Below, in pieces: positions 9,598 through 17,253 of a stretch of DNA of 35,740 nucleotides; the stretch's first letter is position 1, and every line of letters starts with the position of its first letter. The DNA comes from Chrysochromulina tobinii (Eukaryota > Haptophyta > Prymnesiales > Chrysochromulinaceae): the NCBI GenBank assembly GCA_001275005.1, contig JWZX01002239.1:1-35740 (forward strand), written 5' to 3'. Below the pieces are notes generated by a model, which saw only the letters and a list, made by a program, of their open reading frames with translations, was not told the DNA's origin and did no database searches. A program made the position numbers and the translations under genes.

Positions 9598-10181
9598 ACA
9601 TAAAGAGGACGGGCCTCCACGGTCCACGCTCATGACGCGCGAAGCATTGGCTTTCCGATTTGAGACGAATACATTCGTCGATTGGAGACACTAATAACGA
9701 GGTCGAGGAACCAGGTGAGGAATGGTGTCAGTTGTGTGCCGCCTCCCACGCACACCTTTTCGGGGCTTGAATAAAGGTGTCCGGTGTGTGTCTGCGGTGT
9801 GTGTCTGGCCGAGAGGGCCGTGAAACGAACGAACGAAATGGCATTAAATCGTGAATTCGAATCACGAATGGCACGAACGAACGGTGTGTGTCAGTTGAGT
9901 GGTGATTGCGGGGGTTCCGCAACGAAACTGACCGTCGAACGGGCTGTGTGATGAGGAATTCGAATCGGTGAGGAATTCGAATCAGGTTTGAGTCGAGCCT
10001 ACTAGATCACAAACTTGTGGAATTCCTTCTCTTGGAATTTGATGTCCAAAAGAGGAATTTGACCAATTCATTCAGGAAGAAGATTGCAGATGTTCTCTTT
10101 TTTGCGTCAGATCTCTTCTCGACGCTTCGAGAACAACGCGAGGTGATTATTTTCCTGATAGACGAAACGCGTTCATCGCGA
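9598..10181. other. Gene-free stretch with short dispersed repeats
   Basis: This stretch lies upstream of the pseudokinase gene. GAATTCGAATC occurs three times (9853-9863, 9956-9966, 9973-9983), GGTGTGTGTC several times between 9780 and 9895, and CGAACGAACG on both sides of the first GAATTCGAATC. The pseudokinase frame is open from 10017 but has no ATG before 10182. These motifs may be promoter or leader elements; no gene was seen. Confidence 0.5.
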
Positions 10182-11639
10182 ATGGCGGGCAACCACCCTC
10201 AGGTGCCCATGCACCCCCGTGCAGGGCCAATAGACAGCGAAATGCCACCGTATCCAAACTCCCAGGTCGTCGGGTGTGATATGTGCGACATTATGGTGCC
10301 CATGCACACCTTCCGCGACGACCAGCACCTGGTCAACGACCGCATCGTCAAGGCCATCCAACCACGTGTGCCGCTCTTCAAGCTGGAGCCGTCCGAAAGT
10401 GAGACGCCGGCGCACATACAAGGCCTCGTGCAGACGCTCCGCATCGTGAAGTCACCCGACAGCGCCGAGGAGCACCGTGAGCTCTGCTCGGCTGACCTCT
10501 TTGACGCTGTGCTCTCCTCGGGCGGAGCCTTGACAGGAGGCGACTTGTCTCAAGGGTGAGTGCGCAATGACATGAGTGTCTGCATCCCCGACTGGGCCAT
10601 GCTGCTCTCCCGCGCCTGCGATGCGTCCCACCACGCGCCACCCCTGAATTGCCTCTCGGTCGTCCTCCGTCGCCTTGAATCTGACCCTTGTACTTTGTCT
10701 CTCGCCTCCTGCAGGTTGGAGTGGTTTTCACAGATTGCGACGACTGTCGCGCAGTGCCACGCGTACGGCCTGACACACGGCCAGCTACGCCCCGAGCACG
10801 TGCTCCTGAGTGCCGACGGCCAGACCGTCAAGCTCCTCGGCTTCGACCCGCAAAGCTGGCGCCAAGTCCGCTTCGGCCCGAATCTGGATGGGCAGCTAGC
10901 CCTCCGGCCGCCCAACCCGCACGACGCGCCCGAGCTGAGCGGACGGACGCACGCGAGCGCGTCCGAGCTCGCCGCAGCCGACATGTGGTCACTCGGCGTG
11001 CTGCTCACCGCCGTCCTCGTCGAGTATCCTCCGGTCTATGATCACAGCACGTCGCTCATTCAATGGCCTCAGGCTCTGCACGCCGCGCCTCCAGCATTGC
11101 GTCACTTGCTCGAGTGCCTGCTACACCCGCAGCCTAGCCAGAGGCCCTTGAGCGCGGCCGTCGCGGCGCATGCGCACGCTCTGCTCCGCTCGCGAGCCCA
11201 GTGCGCACCCATGGCAAGCGGGCTGGAGCTCTCAAAGGCGAGCGCACCGCCGCCACCATCGACAAGCTCCTCGACGCCGCTCGACTCTTTGCGGAGCGAG
11301 AACCGGTGTGAAGGCCGGTGTGAAGGCCTCTCCTCGAGTGACCTGGACTGCCGACTCCCCGAAGAGTGGATGCCAAGTGGGCGGCCGCGCATCGAACCCT
11401 TGCCACGATTCGATCGCACCGAGTCCACCCACTCGCTGTCGTCAGCAGAGAACACCGCGTTGCCCGACGACCTGTCTGAGGCTCCCACGCGCGCCTCCTC
11501 GCTGCTTGAGCTCGAGGAGTCCGTCGCGAAGCGGCCTGCCCTCTCGAAGTGCGAGATGCTCTATGTACAACTCCGCATGCTCGAGGCGCGCGACAAGCTT
11601 GACGCGCGGCCCCTCAAACTAAGCGCGACAGACGTTTGA
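10182..11639 (+). CDS. Pseudokinase, two exons (10182-10555, 10715-11639)
   Basis: Splicing of two exons gives 432 residues with a protein-kinase fold related to the CAMK/SNF1 type. Exon 1 ends in a hinge-like ELCSADLFDAVLSSGGAL. Exon 2 continues with WFSQIATTVAQCHAYGLTH, then the catalytic loop as HGQLRPEH (146-153) instead of HRDLKPEN. The DFG position reads GFD (167-169). APE (196-198) and DMWSLG (from 214) are intact, so the fold is real but catalytic Asp, Lys and Asn are all replaced. No glycine loop or convincing beta-3 Lys is visible in the short N-lobe. A CDMCD pair lies before the N-lobe. The roughly 150 residues after the kinase domain are Ser/Pro-rich. The protein is probably a scaffold or allosteric partner. 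The start is the first ATG, in the context GCGAATGG. Confidence 0.82.
10556..10714 (+). other. Spliceosomal intron of the pseudokinase gene
   Basis: The donor is GTGAGT and the acceptor CTCCTGCAG, 159 bp. Removal joins two frames in phase 2 and makes a continuous kinase helix (GGDLSQG then LEWFSQIA). Unlike the other three introns here, it has no flanking direct repeat and no internal tandem repeat. Confidence 0.88.
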
Positions 11640-12737
11640 GGGGCCGGTAGTTCCCAGGGCGAACTGAGCTGCCCAAGCCGCAGCGCTAGCCAGTGGCCAG
11701 TGGCTACGGTGTGCGCGCGGCCCATCCCGAGGATAACCGCCGTCACGCAGCAGAGGCGCTCTCGATCCGGGAAGCTCGCGGCGCCACTCGTGGTGCCGCC
11801 CCTGTACCCCTGGGAAGGGATCATCCCGAACGGACAGCTGTAGACACTTGCATTTGCACTCTTGCTCAGAGACACTCTTTCACTCCGTCGTTCGCACTAG
11901 ACTGGCATGTTCTATTGTACGGTACAATCATGGGCCTTGCAAGTGTAATCTGTGTGCGCATGCGGCTTGGACGCGGCATCGGTGTGGGTCCTACCTGGGG
12001 GGGCATGCGGCATGAACCATGATCCGCAAATGGCGGCGCAGCCGCCACACCTGCGCATGACCATGAGCAAGAGCATCGCCCCGTGACACACTGACAGCGG
12101 CGGGGGCGAGGAAGGTGTCGCATGACCATGAGCCAGTCCGATCATGATCCATCTGAGTTATATTTATCGCTGACGCGTTAACCGTCGGTTACCCAAACCG
12201 AGGCCGGGCGCGGACCGCCCGATGCCGCATCCGCGAACCGCGCGGCCGCGGGCCCAGGGCTAGCTACGGTTCCGCGTCCGGATCGTCATATGTTTATCTC
12301 GCCTCTCATTAATCATATGATACATGACTCTATCCAGCCAGCACGCTGAGGGGTACACATTTTCTTGAAACTCGACATGGTGGAGTCCAATGCCAAGTGT
12401 CTCCGCTCTCCTCCCCAAGGCGCACGCGTGTCGGCTGTCGCGGGACACCGGAAATAACGTCGTCGTCCCGTCCCCTCCGCCATAACTCCGCCACACATTA
12501 CCGCAATCCGGAATGCCGAATCCGAATCGCGCGCTCTCACCTATACGGGTAAATATGAGAACTCCCGTCATGGTAATATCTTGGGCATCTTGGCGGTTCC
12601 TGACTCATCCCCACTCTGAGCAGGGTTGAGCTACGGCTGCATTTAGTCGGAACTCTTTGGGTCGAGGCTGGTGCTCGTTGGCCCCAGTGGCCGTGCCCTG
12701 ATAGTGCTCTCGATGGTTCCGATAGACTCTTCATGCT
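11640..12737. other. Gene-free stretch between convergent genes
   Basis: About 1.1 kb lies between the 3' ends of the pseudokinase (+) and CoA-binding (-) genes. GCATGACCATGAGC is duplicated at 12055-12068 and 12120-12133. An AT-richer patch lies near 12285-12330. Open frames are short, lack domains and overlap on both strands. No gene or RNA was recognised. Confidence 0.5.
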
Positions 12738-13187
12738 TCACCGACTCCCAAACTCAACTATGACGCAGCCCTGGAATATTTCGATGCCATTCTCACGACA
12801 GAGCGCCAAGATCTCCTCGGATCCAGCGCCTGGCTGGATCCAAATCTGCTTGATGCCCATCGACACCATTTGCTCCACCTGTTTGAGTCCATCGCGCGAG
12901 TTGATGATGAGATCAACGACCTCCACAGGATCTTCGACGGCGCTTAGGGTCGGCTTACACGTGCCCGTCTTGTCCCGCGGATTGACCAGGTGCACCGTCT
13001 TGCCAGCCTCCCGAAGTGTGGAGACAACACGCGCGGCGGGCTTTGCTTCGTTTAGGACATCGCCAATGACGACCCAGTTTTGCTTGTCCATGAAGCCCGA
13101 AGAACTGGTCCGTGCGAGCATAGAGAGGCGCGACGGGGATGCGGCAAGTGCGAGAGATCCCACGACGCCGAAGCCAGCGCGCAACAT
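12738..13187 (-). CDS. CoA-binding domain protein, probably organelle-targeted
   Basis: This is a 149-residue protein of the CoA_binding_2 (YccU-like) family, a single Rossmann domain that binds CoA or a related nucleotide. The first 30 residues are Ala/Ser/Arg-rich without acids (MLRAGFGVVGSLALAASPSR) and fit a mitochondrial or plastid presequence. The core starts at about 36 with NWVVIGDVLNE, continues with TVHLVNPRDKTG, and has the family signature IWIQPGAGSEE (115-125) and the ending IEIFQGCVIVE with Cys141. Length without the leader matches bacterial homologues. The partner pathway is not known for this family. Its stop faces the pseudokinase gene, and the glycosylase gene lies 230 bp upstream on the same strand. 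Confidence 0.87.
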   Translation of the reverse strand: MLRAGFGVVGSLALAASPSRLSMLARTSSSGFMDKQNWVVIGDVLNEAKPAARVVSTLREAGKTVHLVNPRDKTGTCKPTLSAVEDPVEVVDLIINSRDGLKQVEQMVSMGIKQIWIQPGAGSEEILALCRENGIEIFQGCVIVEFGSR

Positions 13188-13417
13188 GCCACAGGAATGA
13201 AAGATGCCGCTGTGAATTGGCTGCTACGGCACACTTGGCTATGAAGGGAGGTGTTGAGAAGGGGCGAGGGTTCCAGGTGTAAAGGTTGGGGGGTACTTTG
13301 AGGTCTCAAAGGAGAAGTGATAAGATGTGAGTGCGGTGTGATACACAGACTTTAGTCATACCGCATACTCGTTGTTACTTGTTAGGCCCCGGGCTCTTCC
13401 CGGCTGGCCTTGGCAGC

Positions 13418-14449
13418 TCAGGCCGGCCGGCCGCGTGTCTGCTTCTCCGGCACCCAGAAGATGGATCTCCCATGAGGGCCCTCCTCCTGCCGCACGGGCA
13501 GACCATCCGCCTCCGAGCGACGATAGACGAGCAGCTGGAATGCCGGCTCCATCTCTGCAAACGTACCGTACGTTGCGGAGAGCGCCCCATCTCCCGCCGC
13601 TGCGGCGAGCGCAGCCTGCGAGGCATAGGATGCAACAGTGGTTCTCGACGCCGCTTCGTGCAGTGCGGCCCAGTCGGCATTGCTCAGATCGCCGCAAACG
13701 GCAAACGGATGGACCTGAGCTTTATAGAGCGATTCCGAGAGCAGATAATTTCCGATGGAAGCGACCTTCGACTGATCCATCAAGAACTTGGCCACAGGCA
13801 CGGCGCGGCCAGCTTTTTTGGAGCGCTGGCGATCGACAATCTTCATGAACTCATCCAGCGAAAGGCCATTGGGCTGCAGCCACGACGGCCCGAGCGACTC
13901 CAGCTTCTTCTCCAGCAGTGCCTGGTCCAAACACACGGTCAGAGTGCCAAACATGCGCTGGTCATTGAAGAAGAGCCGGAGCGCCGCTTCTTCCTGCGGA
14001 GCACCCGACACCGCCGAAGGCCGAGAGAGCTCAAATACGATGCGCGAGTGCGCCGAGCGTTGGCGTGCCCACGAGCCCGACATCCCGAGTGTTGACCAGA
14101 AGCTCAAGTGCGGCCGCGACCTTGAATGAACGAATTCCCACCATATGAACTTGCCGTGATTTTTGACGTGCTTCACGGTCGCAGGCAGCAATTCCTGGAA
14201 CGTGCCCCAATGTGCGGGAGGCCCACCGCGCCCAGGCACACCCTCACCGAGGTACCGGCCACTGAGAATGGTCGCTCTCAACAGCGTGTACCCTTGAAAT
14301 GCATCGTTCAGCCGCTCTGCGTGCACTTGGCACTCAGGACCCTCTGGCATGAAAACTGGCGGTGTGCGACGAAAAGTACGTGCGTGACGGTGCATGGGCG
14401 CAAAGGTGTGGAGGATGGCGCTTTGCGTGGGTGCCAGCAGAGCCATCAT
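13418..14449 (-). CDS. Fpg/Nei-type DNA glycosylase, zincless
   Basis: This base-excision repair glycosylase/AP lyase carries the invariant MPEGPE N-terminus, the strand NHGKFIWWEF with its conserved Lys (Lys67 counting from the Met of MPEGPE), the H2TH domain from VAKFLMDQ to AQVHP with the GN pair (about 185-215), and a C-terminal hairpin ending GRSIFWVPEKQ that keeps the DNA-contacting Arg (295). The four zinc-finger cysteines of bacterial enzymes are absent, as in NEIL1 and plant FPG. The frame has an ATG at 14449, giving a 33-residue Arg/Ser/Ala-rich extension, and the ATG of MPEGPE itself at 14350. Catalysis uses the N-terminal Pro, so either translation starts at 14350 or the extension is a presequence cleaved to expose it. 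Confidence 0.9.
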   Translation of the reverse strand: MMALLAPTQSAILHTFAPMHRHARTFRRTPPVFMPEGPECQVHAERLNDAFQGYTLLRATILSGRYLGEGVPGRGGPPAHWGTFQELLPATVKHVKNHGKFIWWEFVHSRSRPHLSFWSTLGMSGSWARQRSAHSRIVFELSRPSAVSGAPQEEAALRLFFNDQRMFGTLTVCLDQALLEKKLESLGPSWLQPNGLSLDEFMKIVDRQRSKKAGRAVPVAKFLMDQSKVASIGNYLLSESLYKAQVHPFAVCGDLSNADWAALHEAASRTTVASYASQAALAAAAGDGALSATYGTFAEMEPAFQLLVYRRSEADGLPVRQEEGPHGRSIFWVPEKQTRGRPA

Positions 14450-14634
14450 GCTCGAAGACACTTTTCGGCGCGATTGTGGCGCGAGCGCGCGGACGAATTA
14501 GAATCCGTGTATATGTCAAAGACACCAAGAATCAAGAGCTTGCGGAAAGTCTTTTCTCTCCTCGTAGAAAATCTAACCTCCGTTTTTCCCAAAACTGATC
14601 TCATCAAAACGCCGAGTTGCGATCACATGCGATC
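14450..14634. promoter_or_regulatory. Shared 5' region of glycosylase and SET-domain genes
   Basis: Two divergent genes start at 14449 (or 14350) and 14635. The region is AT-richer than the genes around it. No specific motif is identified. Confidence 0.35.
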
Positions 14635-16074
14635 ATGAAGGCCTTCCTCTACACGTGTGCGCTCTCGCTCGCTGCAGCGGCGCTGAGTGTGCCTTCTGCT
14701 GACCGAGCCGCCGTCCAAGCGATGAACGGGATCATCAGGAACAGGGGAGGAGTTTCAAACGTCGTCGGCGGACCTACTCACCATGGACTCGGCTTACTGG
14801 CTGCCGAAGAGCTGAAGGCTGGTGATGTCGCCGTGCGTGTCCCGCAAAGCTGTCTGCTATCCGAAGCGCAGATGACTGCCGAGCTTCGCAGTCTGTATGA
14901 TGCAGTCCCTGCCGAATTCTGGGCGGCTCGACTCGGCCTCATCCTCCTCTCTGAGAGGTCTAAAGGAGCAGCCTCCTCTTGGTCCAGCTATATTCAGACT
15001 CTCCCGGCAAGCTACACCGTGCCACTCTTCTGGACGCCCGAGGCGATCCAGCGCCTCCAATACCCTGCCTTACGTGCACGGCTCCTCAAGCGGGCGCGCT
15101 TCGTCTCCAGCTTCGCGGCCGAGCACCTCGCTTCTGCCTCCGCCTCCGCCGCCTTCTCCGGCCGCTCCGCCAGCGCTGATGCACTTGGGTGGGCCATCGC
15201 CGCGTGCTCCTCGCGAGCAGCATTGGTGGGCAGCCAGCGAGTCCTCTGCCCCATCATCGACGTTGGCAACCATCGCGCCAAAGGCGACGCCAATTGCGAG
15301 ATCCGCGCCACGCAGGGCGGTGCGCTTGAGCTCGTTGCGACCAGACCAATCAGCCTCGGTCAGGAGTGCTGTTATTGCTATGGCGAGCTGACCGATGACG
15401 ACTTCCTGCTTGATTACGGCTTCATGCCGCCGCACAACTCCCATGACTCGGCCGACCTCACATGGGCAGATGGCGCGCTGCTTCGTTCTGCATGCGTCGC
15501 GGCAGGCGTCAAGACCCCATCGACCGACTGGCAACGTGTCGCGTTGCGCTCGGCGTTGCCAGTCGGCTTGGAGGCTGTCTCGATCCGGCGAGACGGGCTC
15601 GAGCCGCGCGCCCTTGCCGCGTGCCGTATCGCCGCGGCGCCGGACGCTGCATCCCTCCGTAAGTCCTCCAACGGTCGCAAGCCACTCTCCCAAGCGGCGG
15701 CTGAGATGACCGCTCTGAAGATTGGAGCCGCCATCGCCGCAATCGGCCTCGCTGGCCTGCCGGACCAACACGAAGGAGCGGCCGTTGAAGCTTCGTCAGG
15801 TTCGGACGGCGTGGCCGACGCGTCGCAGGTCGACGTTGGCGTCGGCCTCGCGGAGTGCTTCATGAGTCGCAAGCGAGAGCTGTGCGCCGCATCGCTCGCG
15901 GTACTCGGCGAGCGGATCAAAGCACTGCAGAATGGCGAGGCCCGTGCTGGTATGCGTGGGAACGCCAAGGGCAAGCAGGTGACTGGACTGAGGAAGCAGT
16001 CGGCGCGTGTGGGCGCGGTCTCGGATCGCCCCAAGGCGAGTGGATTTCGTGCCACCCGGATCAGCGACGTGTAA
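14635..16074 (+). CDS. SET-domain methyltransferase, Rubisco LSMT/SETD3 type, with targeting leader
   Basis: This is a 479-residue protein-lysine methyltransferase of the split-SET group that includes Rubisco large-subunit methyltransferase and SETD3. The leader MKAFLYTCALSLAAAALS (2-18) is a good signal peptide; in algae with secondary plastids such leaders often begin a bipartite plastid signal, and the next residues are Ala/Arg-rich. The SET core includes GLGLLAAEELKAGDVAVRVP near 50-70, CPIIDVGNH (205-213, the NH motif that binds SAM), GQECCYCYGELTDDDFLLDYGF (about 242-263) with the conserved YGEL and LDYGF. The C-terminal substrate-binding part is only loosely conserved and ends in a basic tail. 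The start is the ATG at 14635; the frame upstream has no ATG. Plastid targeting is inference. Confidence 0.87.
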   Translation: MKAFLYTCALSLAAAALSVPSADRAAVQAMNGIIRNRGGVSNVVGGPTHHGLGLLAAEELKAGDVAVRVPQSCLLSEAQMTAELRSLYDAVPAEFWAARLGLILLSERSKGAASSWSSYIQTLPASYTVPLFWTPEAIQRLQYPALRARLLKRARFVSSFAAEHLASASASAAFSGRSASADALGWAIAACSSRAALVGSQRVLCPIIDVGNHRAKGDANCEIRATQGGALELVATRPISLGQECCYCYGELTDDDFLLDYGFMPPHNSHDSADLTWADGALLRSACVAAGVKTPSTDWQRVALRSALPVGLEAVSIRRDGLEPRALAACRIAAAPDAASLRKSSNGRKPLSQAAAEMTALKIGAAIAAIGLAGLPDQHEGAAVEASSGSDGVADASQVDVGVGLAECFMSRKRELCAASLAVLGERIKALQNGEARAGMRGNAKGKQVTGLRKQSARVGAVSDRPKASGFRATRISDV

Positions 16075-16106
16075 CGTTTCTTCGCATTTTTCTAGTTACG
16101 CGAAAG

Positions 16107-16667
16107 ATGAGTTTCGTCGTCCTGGAAACCACAATCCGCAAACCCACACAAGCACGGCCAACGCCTCGCCTAACGATTGCGGGTTTCATGTGTTCAAGCG
16201 CCGCGCCGGAGTCATCAGCGCCCGCTTCGCTGGGAGTGTCGCCCGCAGCAGCGGCCGGGGAGGAGATGAACCCTGCCGCCGTCGAGGCCGCGGACCCGGC
16301 CGCGCCCGTTGCCGACGACGACGATGCTGCGGGTGCTGGGGAGGAAGGAGACGATCCGATGGCACGATTCGCAGTGGCGGCTGCGCGACAGCAGGCGGCG
16401 GAGCGCGGCGAGGACGAGGACGCGGGCGTGGACATGAACTTTATCAATCGCGCGCTTGCTGAGAGCCGGCGCATGCGTGCGGCCGCAAACAAGGACCAAA
16501 TGAAGCGCAAGGAGCAGCTAGCGCAGCTCTGCGCGCGGCACGGTGAATCGAGCGCGCAGTACATGGCAGACGCCATGCAGGAGCACGCGGCCGAGGTGCT
16601 CACCGAGCAGCAGCAGCAGTCGTTGGCGAGCGTCGACGAGCAGGAAGACTCCACAGCCATCTGTTGA
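16107..16667 (+). CDS. Small acidic coiled-coil protein of unknown function
   Basis: The predicted product has 186 residues, starting 33 bp after the stop of the SET gene; a second in-frame ATG at 16188 would shorten it by 27 residues. Residues about 40-85 are Ala/Asp/Glu-rich (PVADDDDAAGAGEEGDD), and the C-terminal half is a strongly helical, charged stretch (DMNFINRALAESRRMRAAAN, then KEQLAQLCARHGES) ending in a QQQQ run and an acidic tail. I do not recognise a family. Composition and the absence of stops over a non-repetitive C-terminus favour a real gene, but the very short gap to the upstream gene leaves open that it is an artefact or an alternative 3' exon. Confidence 0.5.
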   Translation: MSFVVLETTIRKPTQARPTPRLTIAGFMCSSAAPESSAPASLGVSPAAAAGEEMNPAAVEAADPAAPVADDDDAAGAGEEGDDPMARFAVAAARQQAAERGEDEDAGVDMNFINRALAESRRMRAAANKDQMKRKEQLAQLCARHGESSAQYMADAMQEHAAEVLTEQQQQSLASVDEQEDSTAIC

Positions 16668-17253
16668 ACTTTCACATGATTAACTATTGTTTAACGGCTT
16701 TCGCAACCAAGAAGCCATGCTGCGTGTCCATGGTACTCCATACACGAATCTCCAATCTGACACACTTCTCCCATCAGAGTTGATACGTATACACATGTGA
16801 GACTTACCATTTTGGATTTTGGTATCTTCCCGACCGGACGGCGTCACGACGCGTCGACCGGTACACGCCTACACCGCTACCGACGGTCAACTCAAGGGTT
16901 AGTGTACGTGGTAAGTTCCGTCGGTCGGTCGGCTCGTCGCGGCTGGCGGGCGCTCGGGGGCCCCGAGCCCGTTCCCCCGCCCGCCCCCGGTTCCGCCCGT
17001 CGCCGGGTGGCGGGTGGCGGGTTCCATTGTGGCGCGGCGGGGCGGCCGCGGGCGCAGGGCGCACCCTGAAACTGCGGAAGATCTCAGAGTATCCGGATAC
17101 ATCTAGCGAAGTTAGAAGACCGCCGGGGGGAGCCGGGACACACACGATTCACACTCATTACTTGTGTTGATTGAGAGGTGCGGAGGGTGAGAGCGCGGGG
17201 GGACCGCGACCCTGTACCTATTCACAGGTCATTCCCGCTACATTCGAAGGTCG
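16668..17253. promoter_or_regulatory. Upstream region of the myosin gene, with a C-run tract
   Basis: The 586 bp before the myosin ATG contain four C-runs at 16968-16988 (3, 5, 3 and 5 C), whose complement fits a canonical G-quadruplex, followed by three GGG runs at about 17004-17021. No gene or TATA box was seen. Confidence 0.45.

Noticed and set aside
10557-10714. Stop after LSQG read as the end of a short gene with a separate kinase-like gene downstream
   Set aside because: GTGAGT and CTGCAG sites join the frames in phase and complete the kinase helix.
13331-14095. Plus-strand frame of 254 codons
   Set aside because: It is antisense to the Fpg/Nei gene, whose motifs are unmistakable.
15070-15771. 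Minus-strand frame of 233 codons
   Set aside because: Shadow of the SET-domain gene in GC-rich sequence.
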